Shown: positions 38,181 through 46,498 of the stretch, piece after piece
Numbering within the stretch: position 1 is the stretch's first letter
How the letters are laid out: the number at the start of each line of letters is the position of its first letter
NCBI RefSeq assembly: GCF_900143625.1
Contig: NZ_FRFF01000072.1
Location: 58,835 to 122,834, forward strand
Origin: Nocardiopsis sp. JB363
GTDB taxonomy: Bacteria > Actinomycetota > Actinomycetes > Streptosporangiales > Streptosporangiaceae
Length of the DNA stretch: 64,000 bases
Direction of reading: 5' to 3'
Translations under genes and position numbers: made by a program
The notes under the pieces: generated by a model
Database searches by the model: none
What the model was told of the DNA's origin: nothing
What the model saw: only the letters and a program-made list of their open reading frames with translations

Positions 38181-39254
38181 TCAGGCCTGCGGTCGGGGCA
38201 CGCGCATCTCGAACTCGGTGCCCTCCCCCGGGTCGCTGTGGATCTCGGTAGTCCCACCCAGGTCGCCCACGCGCCCGAGGATGGACTGGGCGACCCCCAG
38301 ACGGCCCTCGGCGCGCGCTCGCTCCAGCCGGTCCGGTGGGATGCCGGGGCCGTCGTCGCGCACGGTCACCATGACCGCGTCGGGTTCGTCCTCCACCAGC
38401 ACCCAGGCCCGGGTCCCCTCCGGGCAGTGCCGTTCGACGTTGTCCAAGGCCGCCGCGACCGCCGCGGTCAGCTCACGGGCGGTGTGATCGGGCAGTTCGA
38501 CGCGGGTGGCGGGCGCGGCGACGGTGACCCGGACCGACTGCAGGGGACGCAGCAGGTCGCGCAGGTCCAGGGGGCCGGCCTCCCCGGCCGAGACGTCGTG
38601 GACCGCCACCGTGGTGTTCAGCCCGTCCGCGACGAGCGACCGGAGCCGGACCTCCTGTTCACCGGCCATCCGCCCCAGTTCCGCGGCCTCTCCCCCGATC
38701 TCGTCACCGCGCCGACGCACCAGGGCCAGCACCTGCAACACCGAGTCGTGGATGGAACGGGCGAGTTGCTCCCGTTCACGGATGCGCGCCTCCAAGGTGA
38801 CGGCCTGGGCGAAGCGCTCCTCGGCCTGTTCGGCCACTCGCGCCATGTAGCCCACGGCCAGGCCGGTCAGCAACAGCAGGACCACGCCTCGGGCGGTGGC
38901 TCCGGTGATGGCGGCGTCCATGATCACGCGCAGGGTGAGGTCGGCGATCCCATAAGCGATGGCGACCGTGGCGGCGCCTCGGCGGCCCCAGATGACGCTC
39001 GCGGCCAAGGCGGTCCCGGCGAACCAGTAGGAGCTCAGCGGCGGGGCCTGGGTGAGGTAGAAGGGTTCCGCTGCCAGGGCGGTGGCGAACAGACAGCCGA
39101 ACGCGACGAGCAGGTCGGCGCACAGGAATCGTGAGGTGCGGCGGGAGGGGACGGCGTAGACCTGGTGGGTGACCACCGTCCACACCGCCATCACCACCAG
39201 GACGAGCCAGGCGACCCAGGGGCGGTCCAGGTACTGGTGGTTCTGGACCACCAT
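38181..39254 (-). CDS. MacS-like sensor histidine kinase
   Basis: From ATG 39254 the protein has 357 residues: several membrane helices (about 10-140), HisKA_3 dimerisation with His in LARSIHDSVLQVLALVR, and an ATPase domain with VRDDGPGIPPDRL. The conserved family N-terminus (LWRTFTLYRAITLVHALL) is encoded just upstream, between 39254 and the stop of the preceding gene at 39330. That stretch has no ATG, GTG or TTG. Only a CTG at 39326 could start it. It probably pairs with the LuxR-type regulator at 32.7 kb. Confidence 0.9.
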   Translation of the reverse strand: MVVQNHQYLDRPWVAWLVLVVMAVWTVVTHQVYAVPSRRTSRFLCADLLVAFGCLFATALAAEPFYLTQAPPLSSYWFAGTALAASVIWGRRGAATVAIAYGIADLTLRVIMDAAITGATARGVVLLLLTGLAVGYMARVAEQAEERFAQAVTLEARIREREQLARSIHDSVLQVLALVRRRGDEIGGEAAELGRMAGEQEVRLRSLVADGLNTTVAVHDVSAGEAGPLDLRDLLRPLQSVRVTVAAPATRVELPDHTARELTAAVAAALDNVERHCPEGTRAWVLVEDEPDAVMVTVRDDGPGIPPDRLERARAEGRLGVAQSILGRVGDLGGTTEIHSDPGEGTEFEMRVPRPQA

Positions 39255-39329
39255 GAGCAGCGCGTGGACCAGGGTGATGGCGCGGTAGAGGGTGAAGGTG
39301 CGCCAGAGGGGGACGTCGAAGCCCAGGGC

Positions 39330-40226
39330 TCAGACCACCGCCCCGTCGTCGGGACCGTTGTCGCCCGAGGACCGGGAATCGGCCATGCGCAGGATGAGCA
39401 GCACGAAACTGCCCAGGAACACCAGGATGCCCACCAGCATCATCCAGTCGGGCAGGGACACGCCCAGGAAGGCGGTGCCGAACAGCAACGCCGGCACGCC
39501 CAGGAGTCCGAACCAGGCGGCGATGCCGGCCCGGTCCCCCTGGATCAGCGGCGAGGGCGGAGGGGGTTCGTAGTGGCCCTCGCGTTCGGCCTCCGCCCGG
39601 CGCCGGTTCTCCTCGCGTGTCTCCTCGTCGTCGTCCTCGATGTCGCGCGGCAGGCCGGCGAGGATGTCACCGAGTTCGTTGCCGCGTTCGTCGGGCGCGT
39701 CGAGGTTCTCCGCGTCCGGCCAGGCGACCCGATCGCGCCGCGCGCCGGAGGTCTCGTCCTCGTCGTAGAAGCGGGCGACCAGGTCGTTCCAGACCTCGTC
39801 CTCCGCCCCCGGGAGCACGACCTCGTCGGCCAGGTCGGTCGTGGGACCGTCCAGGAGGTCGCCACCGACCGGGGGTTGGGGACCCTCCTTGGCGGTGAAG
39901 GTCTCCGGGTCCTGCTCGTCCTCCCCCTCGGGGCGGGGGTCCGAGCCCGGTGCGAGCAGGTCGGGTCCGGAAAGATCGGGCAGTTCGGAGCCCAGCACCT
40001 GTTCGGCGGCGCCCCGTTCCTCGGCGTCGACGTACAGGTGGTCGGTGGGCGGATCCTCGACCTGGCCGCCGGTGGGCTCCAGGACGTCCTCCTCCAGGGG
40101 GACCGCGTAGGCGGCGATGCCACTGCGTCGGAGCGCCTCCAGCATGAGGTCGGCGTGGGTCGGCGCGAGGAGTATCAGGGGGACGTAGGTGTCGGCGAGC
40201 AGGCCGTTGCCCCGACGTTGTGTCAT
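39330..40226 (-). CDS. Conserved membrane protein with two C-terminal helices
   Basis: The protein has 298 residues. An N-terminal domain begins ADTYVPLILLAPTHADLMLEAL; a long acidic and Pro-rich linker follows (about 60-220). Two hydrophobic helices lie near the end (AAWFGLLGVPALLFGTAFLG and MMLVGILVFLGSFVLLIL). I do not recognise a characterised family. ATG at 40226 overlaps the hydrolase stop by 4 nt (ATGA), and its own stop is in the same frame as the histidine kinase downstream. The three genes look like one translationally coupled unit. Confidence 0.75.
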   Translation of the reverse strand: MTQRRGNGLLADTYVPLILLAPTHADLMLEALRRSGIAAYAVPLEEDVLEPTGGQVEDPPTDHLYVDAEERGAAEQVLGSELPDLSGPDLLAPGSDPRPEGEDEQDPETFTAKEGPQPPVGGDLLDGPTTDLADEVVLPGAEDEVWNDLVARFYDEDETSGARRDRVAWPDAENLDAPDERGNELGDILAGLPRDIEDDDEETREENRRRAEAEREGHYEPPPPSPLIQGDRAGIAAWFGLLGVPALLFGTAFLGVSLPDWMMLVGILVFLGSFVLLILRMADSRSSGDNGPDDGAVV

Positions 40227-41020
40227 CGGTCGGCTCCTTCCCCGCTTCTACTGAGTTCTCCCACGAAGGCGAGGCTGCCCTCGAAGATGGTGGCGGCGTC
40301 ATGGTCGAGGGTCGCCACGTGGTAGCTGTCGTGAAGCAGGTGGATCGTCAGCCGGGTGTTGACCGCTCTCCTAGCGAGGATACGCAGACTCTCCGGTCCG
40401 ACGACGTGGTCCTGTGTGCTGCGGTAGGCCAGGATCGGCGCGCGCAAACCGGACATGCTCTCCTGAACCGTGCGCCACAGTCTCGGGAGTGTCGCGGCGG
40501 CCGCGGTGGGGATCCGGTCGTACCCGCCCTCACCGGCCGGTTCGAGGGCGACGTCGCTACCGATCCCGGGCGTGGACGGCAGGAGGCGGGCGGCGAAGTG
40601 GCGGATGGGGGCGATGAACGGGAGCCGCCGATCCTCCACCGTCAGGGAGGGGTTGACCAGTACGACCCCGGTGACCACGTCGGGGTGTTCCTGGGCCAGG
40701 CGCAGGGTGAGCGCTCCGCCCATGGACAGCCCCATGACGAACACCTCGTCGCAGCGCGAGGCGAGATCGAGGAGCGCCTCCTCCACGGCCGCGTACCAGT
40801 CGTCGCTTCCGGTGGTGGCCATGTCCTGCCAGGTGGTGCCGTGGCCGGGCAGGCGGGGCAGTTCGACGGAGAGGCCGGACGCGGCCAGGTACTCGGCCCA
40901 GGGGCGCATCGAGTAGGGCGAACCGGTGAAACCGTGGCAGAGCAGCACACCAGTGCGGGACCCGACGTGGCTGAAGGGGTCCGCTCCCAGGAGGAGGGGA
41001 AGGGCGCTGGTCGGTCTCAC
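40223..41020 (-). CDS. Alpha/beta hydrolase (carboxylesterase / monoacylglycerol lipase type)
   Basis: The protein has 265 residues. Family marks are VLLCHGFTGSPYSMRPWAEY (oxyanion loop), the nucleophile elbow FVMGLSMGGAL, the acid in YRSTQDHVV and the His in LLHDSYHVATLDHD. These match Est30-like carboxylesterases, which cleave short-chain or monoacylglycerol esters. GTG at 41020 has GGGAG 7 nt upstream. It is divergent from plsC, which suggests a lipid-related setting, and is coupled to the two genes downstream. Confidence 0.88.
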   Translation of the reverse strand: MRPTSALPLLLGADPFSHVGSRTGVLLCHGFTGSPYSMRPWAEYLAASGLSVELPRLPGHGTTWQDMATTGSDDWYAAVEEALLDLASRCDEVFVMGLSMGGALTLRLAQEHPDVVTGVVLVNPSLTVEDRRLPFIAPIRHFAARLLPSTPGIGSDVALEPAGEGGYDRIPTAAAATLPRLWRTVQESMSGLRAPILAYRSTQDHVVGPESLRILARRAVNTRLTIHLLHDSYHVATLDHDAATIFEGSLAFVGELSRSGEGADR

Positions 41021-41434
41021 TGGGTGGCTCCCGGGGATCGTGCGGCAGGGGGATCGGGATAGTGGACTCCCCAGCCGTGAGGCTAGTCGCTCGGGCAAGC
41101 GTTTGTCATCGAGTGCACGGTAACGTTCCCCTGCTCGAACCACGCGATGTCCGGGTGTGTTCCCTCGTTCGTCGGACCCCGCGGCGTGGGTCGGCCCCCG
41201 AGCCGCCCCGACCGGTGAGTATCCTCGACTATGCCCCGCGGTGCGGCCCCTCTTCACGACGGACACCGGCGTCCGGTTCCGGACGCTTTGGCGGTCACCC
41301 GTGCGTGGTGGGAGGATGACACGAGTCAACCTCCCCCTCGCCGTGTGGGGGCGTTCGTTGTCGGCCGAGCGGGACAGTGAGACGTGGCAGATCCTGCCCA
41401 GTGCTCCCCGCGTGTGCAGGGGTGATCTGAAGCG
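41021..41434. other. Divergent region between the hydrolase and plsC
   Basis: These 414 bp hold no supported gene. TATCCT and TATGCC near 41220 are possible plus-strand -10 boxes. A short CCCCC/GGGGG hairpin lies near 41331. I see no clear operator. Confidence 0.4.
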
Positions 41435-42262
41435 ATGTTCTACTGGGTGGTCAAGGCGATCCTGGGGCCGGTACTGGCCGTGTTGTGGCAGCCCCGCGCC
41501 GAGGGCGTGGAGAACGTGCCCAGGCGCGGTCCGGCCATCATGGTCAGCAACCACCTGTCGTTCTCCGACCACTTCTTCGGGCCTTTGCCCCTGCCCCGCA
41601 AGATCACCTTCCTCGCCAAGGCCGAGTACTTCACCGGCACCGGGGTGAAGGGGTTCGTCAGTCGGGCGTTCTTCACCGGCGTGGGACAGATCCCGATCGA
41701 CCGGTCCGGTGGCAAGGCCAGTGAGGCGGCGTTGCGCACCGGTCTGCGCGTGCTCAAGCGCGGCGACCTGCTCGGCATCTACCCCGAGGGCACCCGTTCC
41801 CCCGACGGCAAGCTCTATCGAGGCCGCACCGGTGTGGCCCGTCTGGCGCTGGAGGCCAAGGCTCCGGTGGTGCCGATGGCCATGATCAACCTCGAAAAGA
41901 TCATGCCTCCCGGTCGCACCGTTCCCAAGCTGGGGGTCCGCCCCAAGGTGGTGTTCGGAAAGCCGCTCGACTTCTCCCGATACCAGGGGATGGAGAAGGA
42001 CCAGCGGGTCCTGCGCGCGATCACCGACGAGATCATGTACGCGCTGATGGAGTTGTCCGGTCAGGAGTACGTGGACCGCTACGCCCAGTCGGTCAAGACC
42101 GAACTGGAGGCGGAGGCCAAGGAGGCCCGGCGCGAGGAGAACGCCGACGCCAAGGACCGTCGACGGTCCGAGCGCGCGGACCGCAAGGCCGACCGCAAGG
42201 CCCGCAAGAAGGCCAAGAAGGCGGAGAAGACGAAGACCGAGGACGGACCCGAGGACGCCTGA
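41435..42262 (+). CDS. plsC: 1-acyl-glycerol-3-phosphate acyltransferase family protein
   Basis: The enzyme acylates lysophosphatidic acid or a related acceptor at the membrane. It has 275 residues with the catalytic NHLSFSDHFF (NHx4D) at about 38-47. The acceptor site is GIYPEGTRSPDGKLYRGRTG, and VVPMAMINLEKIMPPG follows. The C-terminal 50 residues are an extreme Lys/Arg/Glu/Asp helix (for example DRRRSERADRKADRKARKK), not part of the enzyme. It may bind lipid head groups or another protein. ATG at 41435 has GGGGTGA upstream. Confidence 0.9.
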   Translation: MFYWVVKAILGPVLAVLWQPRAEGVENVPRRGPAIMVSNHLSFSDHFFGPLPLPRKITFLAKAEYFTGTGVKGFVSRAFFTGVGQIPIDRSGGKASEAALRTGLRVLKRGDLLGIYPEGTRSPDGKLYRGRTGVARLALEAKAPVVPMAMINLEKIMPPGRTVPKLGVRPKVVFGKPLDFSRYQGMEKDQRVLRAITDEIMYALMELSGQEYVDRYAQSVKTELEAEAKEARREENADAKDRRRSERADRKADRKARKKAKKAEKTKTEDGPEDA

Positions 42263-42279
42263 GGCTCGAAGCGACGCCG

Positions 42280-42325
42280 AAGGGGGCCGGTACGGAAGGA
42301 GTGTCCTTTCCGTACCGGCCCCCTT
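42280..42325. terminator. Bidirectional terminator between plsC and glk
   Basis: An 18-bp perfect stem (AAGGGGGCCGGTACGGAA and its complement, 10-nt loop) lies between convergent genes, the longest perfect stem I noted here. Confidence 0.85.
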
Positions 42326-42355
42326 CACGTGCGACCGGGCCCGGTGACCCGCGGG

Positions 42356-43303
42356 TCAGTGACGGGCGAGGTCGGCGGCCCCCACGATGCCTGCGGCGCC
42401 GCCGAGTTCGGCCACCCGGACCTCGGCCAGGCGACGGCCCGGCCGGCCGGAGACGTGTCGGGCGAAGGAGGCCCGGACCGGGTCGAGGAGGATGTCGCCC
42501 GCGTCCGAGACACCTCCGCCCAGGACGAAGCACTCGGGGTCGAGGATGGCGGCCAGGTCGGCCAGGCCGAGCCCCGCCCACTCCCCCACGATCCGGAAGC
42601 ACTCCAAGGCGGCGGCGTCGCCCTCCAACGCGGCCTGGGTGATGCACTCACCGCCGATGCCGTCCACGGTCCCGCCCGCGATGTCGAGCATGCGCTCGGC
42701 TCGTACGGGGTCGGTGCGGGCCAGGTCCTGGCCTTCGGCGACCAGGGCGCGACCGCTGGCGTACTGCTCCCAGCAACCGTGGTTGCCGCAGGCGCAGCGA
42801 CGTCCGTGCGGGACCATCCGGTAGTGGCCCACCTCCGCCGCCACCCCGAAGCGACCGCGGTGCAGTTCACCGCCGAGGACGAGACCGCCCCCGATCCCCG
42901 TGCCCAGGGTGACGCAGACGATGTGGTCGCTGCCGCGGCCCGCACCGAAACGGGACTCGGCCCACGCGGCGGCGTTGGCGTCGTTCTCGATGACCACGGG
43001 AAGTTCGACCCGTTGTTGGACGCGCTCCTTGAGGGGTTCGTCGCGCAGCCCCAGGTTGACGGCGACCTGGACGGTGGAGCGGTCCTCGTCGACGAAGCCC
43101 GCCACCCCCACTCCGACCGCCTCGATGGGCGTGTCCGGGATGCGACCGCGCAGCTCCTCCACCGCCTTGGCGACGGTGTCGGCGAGCTGACCGGGATCGT
43201 TGGCGGGGGTCGGGTACTTGACCTTGTCCAGGATCTGCCCGTCGTGGTCGACGACACCGGCGGCGACCTTGGTTCCACCGATGTCTACGCCGATGGTCGG
43301 CAT
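42356..43303 (-). CDS. glk: ROK-family glucokinase
   Basis: The enzyme phosphorylates glucose; in Streptomyces the equivalent also mediates carbon catabolite control. It has 315 residues. The phosphate loop is TIGVDIGGTKVAAGVVD, the catalytic Asp lies in VIENDANAAAWAE and LGTGIGGGLVLG follows. The ROK zinc motif is CACGNHGCWEQYASG. ATG at 43303 has AAGGAG upstream. It follows the DUF5304-like gene, the same pairing as SCO2127-glkA in Streptomyces. A 9-bp inverted repeat with long spacing covers its promoter region. Confidence 0.95.
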   Translation of the reverse strand: MPTIGVDIGGTKVAAGVVDHDGQILDKVKYPTPANDPGQLADTVAKAVEELRGRIPDTPIEAVGVGVAGFVDEDRSTVQVAVNLGLRDEPLKERVQQRVELPVVIENDANAAAWAESRFGAGRGSDHIVCVTLGTGIGGGLVLGGELHRGRFGVAAEVGHYRMVPHGRRCACGNHGCWEQYASGRALVAEGQDLARTDPVRAERMLDIAGGTVDGIGGECITQAALEGDAAALECFRIVGEWAGLGLADLAAILDPECFVLGGGVSDAGDILLDPVRASFARHVSGRPGRRLAEVRVAELGGAAGIVGAADLARH

Positions 43304-43330
43304 GGGGGCGGCTCCTTCACACTTTCGCCT

Positions 43331-43371
43331 AAAACCTGACATAAGTAGCGGGCTTGATGTCATCAGGTTTT
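43331..43371. promoter_or_regulatory. Spaced inverted repeat upstream of glk
   Basis: AAAACCTGA (43331-43339) and TCAGGTTTT (43363-43371) are perfect inverted arms 23 bp apart, with further partial symmetry (ACAT/ATGT) inside. They begin 28 bp before the glk ATG in an AT-rich island. Candidate operator; no regulator assigned. Confidence 0.4.
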
Positions 43372-43432
43372 CAAATGGTGCAAACCACTCGATTAAACCA
43401 GGCTCTCGACGCCGCGAACACCCCGGTGACGA

Positions 43433-43924
43433 CTACTCCTCACCCCGCCCCTCACCTCGGCTCACGCCCTCCTCGACGGCGGAGGGTTCGTCGGTGGAGG
43501 ACTCACGTCGCATCCGCGCGTCGCGCTCACGGTCGGTACGCTCGCGCTCCTCCCTCTCCGCGCGAGCACGATCGGCCTCCACGCGTCCCTGTTCCAGGCC
43601 GCGCTCGACCACGCCCCAGGTACGCCCCAGGGCGTCGGCCAGGGACAAGCCGGCGCGACCCAGGTGCCCGGCGACCTCCGGGGCGCTCTTGCGAACGATG
43701 TCGGCGAGCTCCTCCAGCGGAGGACGCTCCTGTTCGGTCTCCATCCGGATGGCCTCCTCCCACACGTCGCCCTTGGGCGGCGGATTGGTGACCGCGCTCA
43801 CACCGCGCCGCACCCCCGCCGCCAGCAGTTTGCGCTGGAGCGTGCCGACCAGCCGTAGGGCGTCGTCGATGGGATCGGGGTCCTCGTTGCGGGAGCCGTT
43901 CCGTCCGCCGTTGTTCTCGGTCAT
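43433..43924 (-). CDS. DUF5304-like hypothetical protein (SCO2127-type)
   Basis: The hydrophilic protein has 163 residues. The central region is PIDDALRLVGTLQRKLLAAGVRRG, then GDVWEEAIRMETEQERPPLE. A C-terminal half of Arg/Glu-rich helix (EREERERTDRERDARMRRES) follows. There is no membrane segment or signal peptide. The position just upstream of glk matches the Streptomyces gene reported to influence glucose repression, so a role in carbon control is possible but only inferred. ATG at 43924 has AGGAGG 10 nt upstream. Confidence 0.72.
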   Translation of the reverse strand: MTENNGGRNGSRNEDPDPIDDALRLVGTLQRKLLAAGVRRGVSAVTNPPPKGDVWEEAIRMETEQERPPLEELADIVRKSAPEVAGHLGRAGLSLADALGRTWGVVERGLEQGRVEADRARAEREERERTDRERDARMRRESSTDEPSAVEEGVSRGEGRGEE

Positions 43925-44412
43925 CTCTGGCGAGCCTCCTGTCGTCCGTGGCATCACGTTAACCGCAGAACGAAGGGGCGGGCGGGCCACTCAGGGCAGG
44001 TTCAGGGGAGAGCCAGGGATGACTCGGGGCCCCTACCGCGTTGAGAGGATCGAAGAGGGTACCCGCCGGAGGAGACCACGGTCACCCCAGCCGGCGTAAA
44101 GAACTCATATGTAACAGGATGTACACGAAGGCACCGGCAGGCGATAGTCTCGGCTCCGCGCGAGGAGCAACCCCGACAACCCGTCTGACCTGCACATTCC
44201 GCAGATGGGATCCGGAAGAGACCCCCGCGCGTGAACCGGCACGGGAAAAGTCCGGACAGGCGGCTTGAACAGCGCTTTCGCCTGACCCCTCCCATCAAGC
44301 CCGGATCACCGTTGGATACCGAACGACAACCCTTCCTACTCACGAGTAGGGTCCTGTTGTTACGGTCGTCACGTCCCCATCCACCACACCCGTACACGCC
44401 CAGGAGCACCAC
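43925..44412. other. Divergent region before the acyl-CoA ligase gene
   Basis: These 488 bp contain no supported gene. They hold the 16-bp palindrome at 44335-44350, a possible -10 TACGGT near 44361, and an AT-rich stretch near 44105-44130 that may drive the DUF5304-like gene. Confidence 0.5.
44335..44350. promoter_or_regulatory. TetR-like palindrome before the acyl-CoA ligase gene
   Basis: CCTACTCACGAGTAGG is a perfect palindrome with a 2-nt centre, 62 bp before the ligase start. The form TACTC-N2-GAGTA resembles operators of TetR-family lipid regulators; the exact regulator is not assigned. Confidence 0.5.
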
Positions 44413-46221
44413 GTGCGCGAATACAGCTCTCCCGCGAATGCTGAGATCTCCGATGAGGCGCGGCTGACCGACACGCTCTTTGCGCGCGCGGTCGCCGAGC
44501 CGAACGCCGTCGCCGCCCGTCGCCAGGAGCAGGCCGGAGCCGGCCAGTGGCGCGACGTGACCGTCGAGCAGCTGCACGGTGACATCGTCGGATACGCCAA
44601 GGGCCTCGTCGGCGCGGGCATCGGGCAGGGCGACCGCGTCGCCGTCATGTCGCGCACCCGCTACGAGTGGACGGCCGTCGACTACGCCATCTGGGCGATC
44701 GGCGCCGTCACCGTCCCGATCTACGAGACCTCCTCCGCCGAGCAGATCCAGTGGATCCTCTCCGACTCCGCCGCCAAGGCCGTCTTCGTGGAGACCGACG
44801 CCCACGCCGAGCGCATCGGGTCCGTCAAGGGCGAGGCCCCCGAGCTCGCCAACGTCTGGAAGTTCGACGGCGACGACCTGGAGACCCTGCGCGCCTCCGG
44901 CGCCGAGATCACCGACGAGGACCTGGAGAAGCGACGTACCGCGGTCAAGGCCGATGACGTCGCCACCCTCATCTACACCTCCGGCACCACCGGCCGCCCC
45001 AAGGGCTGCCAGCTGACGCACCGCAACTTCCTCTTCATCGCCCACTCGGCGCTGGAGGGTCCGGCCAAACCCATCATCAAGGAGCACGAGGGCACCCCCT
45101 CCACCCTGCTCTTCCTCCCCCTGGCGCACGTCTTCGCGCGTTTCGTCCAGGTCATGGTCATCGAGGGCAAGGCCGTCCTGGGCCACTACCCCAGCACCGG
45201 CCCGGACCTGATCGACGAGTTCTCCGTATTCAAGCCCACCTTCCTCCTCGCGGTCCCCCGCGTGTTCGAGAAGGTCTTCACCAAGGCGCAGCAGAAGGCC
45301 GAGTCCGAGGGCAAGGGCAAGATCTTCAACATCGCCGCCGACACCGCGATCGACTACAGCAAGGCGCTGGGCAAGGGCAGCGTGCCGTTCACGCTCAAGC
45401 TCAAGCACAGCGTGTTCAAGAAGCTGGTCTACAGCAAGCTGATGGACCGTCTCGGCAACGAGGCCAAGTACGCGGTCTCCGGTGGTTCCGCCCTGGGCGC
45501 GCGCCTGGGTCATTTCTTCCGCGGCGCCGGCCTGACCATCGTCGAGGGCTACGGCCTCACCGAGACCACCGCCCCGACGTCGGTCAACAGCCCCGGTTTC
45601 AACAAGATCGGCACCGTCGGCCAGCCGTTGCCGGGCACCACCATCCGCATCGCCGACGACGGCGAGGTCCTGCTCAAGGGCGACCACATCATGGTCGGCT
45701 ACTGGCAGAACGAGAAGGCCACCGCCGAGGCCTTCGAGGACGGCTTCTACCGCACCGGCGACCTGGGTTCCCTGGACGACGACGGGTTCCTGAGCATCAC
45801 CGGCCGCAAGAAGGAGATCATCGTCACCGCGGGCGGCAAGAACGTCGCCCCGGCCGTCCTCGAAGACCGGATTCGCGCCCACGCCCTGGTCAGCCAGTGC
45901 ATGGTCGTCGGCGACAACCGCAAGTTCATCGCGGCTCTGGTCACGATCGACCCCGAGTCCTTCCAGCTCTGGAAGGAGCAGAAGAACAAGAGCGGTGAGA
46001 TCGCGGACCTGACCGAGGACGCCGACCTCAACGCGGCGATCCAGGAAGCCGTCGACGACGCCAACAAGGCCGTCTCCAAGGCCGAGGGCATCAAGAAGTT
46101 CAAGATCCTGCCGCACGACTTCACCGAGGAGGGCGGCCAGATGACCGCTTCCCTGAAGGTCAAGCGCCACGTGGTCTCCAAGCATTGGAGCAAGGAGATC
46201 GACGACATCTACGCGGGCTGA
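44413..46221 (+). CDS. Long-chain fatty-acid-CoA ligase (AMP-forming)
   Basis: The protein has 602 residues of the ANL superfamily. It activates fatty acids to acyl-CoA through an acyl-AMP. The P-loop is LIYTSGTTGRPKGCQLTHRN (about 187-206). The adenine motif is EGYGLTETTAPTS, the hinge FYRTGDLGSLDDDGFL, and the catalytic Lys lies in GGQMTASLKVKRHVV near the end. It belongs to the FadD15-like group. GTG at 44413 has AGGAG 7 nt upstream. A palindromic operator lies before it and a hairpin terminator follows. Lysine-rich loops give it an unusually high Lys count for this genome. Confidence 0.94.
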   Translation: MREYSSPANAEISDEARLTDTLFARAVAEPNAVAARRQEQAGAGQWRDVTVEQLHGDIVGYAKGLVGAGIGQGDRVAVMSRTRYEWTAVDYAIWAIGAVTVPIYETSSAEQIQWILSDSAAKAVFVETDAHAERIGSVKGEAPELANVWKFDGDDLETLRASGAEITDEDLEKRRTAVKADDVATLIYTSGTTGRPKGCQLTHRNFLFIAHSALEGPAKPIIKEHEGTPSTLLFLPLAHVFARFVQVMVIEGKAVLGHYPSTGPDLIDEFSVFKPTFLLAVPRVFEKVFTKAQQKAESEGKGKIFNIAADTAIDYSKALGKGSVPFTLKLKHSVFKKLVYSKLMDRLGNEAKYAVSGGSALGARLGHFFRGAGLTIVEGYGLTETTAPTSVNSPGFNKIGTVGQPLPGTTIRIADDGEVLLKGDHIMVGYWQNEKATAEAFEDGFYRTGDLGSLDDDGFLSITGRKKEIIVTAGGKNVAPAVLEDRIRAHALVSQCMVVGDNRKFIAALVTIDPESFQLWKEQKNKSGEIADLTEDADLNAAIQEAVDDANKAVSKAEGIKKFKILPHDFTEEGGQMTASLKVKRHVVSKHWSKEIDDIYAG

Positions 46222-46252
46222 TCACCGCGGAAGGTCCGAGGGATCTTCGAGA

Positions 46253-46284
46253 GGGGGTCGGCGCCCATCCGGGCGCAGGCCCCC
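46253..46284 (+). terminator. Terminator of the acyl-CoA ligase gene
   Basis: GGGGG and GCGCCC pair with GGGCGC and CCCCC around a 4-nt loop, with a 3x3 internal loop, 31 nt after the stop. Confidence 0.55.
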
Positions 46285-46434
46285 TTCGTCGTACTCGGGG
46301 CGCCCAGGGGGGCCCAGAAGGGCCGCGGGGCGTGGACCCGACCCTCGGGTGGTGCCGGCGGGATTCGGGGCCGCAGCGAGCGGTACAGCGCCTCGCAGGC
46401 TCGGAGCGAAGGGGCCGGGAACCAGGGGGAAACG

Positions 46435-46471
46435 CGAGGGACCCGGCCGCGCTCGGCGGCCGGGTCCCTCG
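46435..46471 (-). terminator. Terminator of the qcr operon
   Basis: A 15-bp perfect stem (CGAGGGACCCGGCCG / CGGCCGGGTCCCTCG, 7-nt loop) lies 28 nt after the qcrB stop on the minus strand. Confidence 0.8.
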
Positions 46472-46498
46472 TCTGTTCGGGGCGTGCCCCGATGGACT

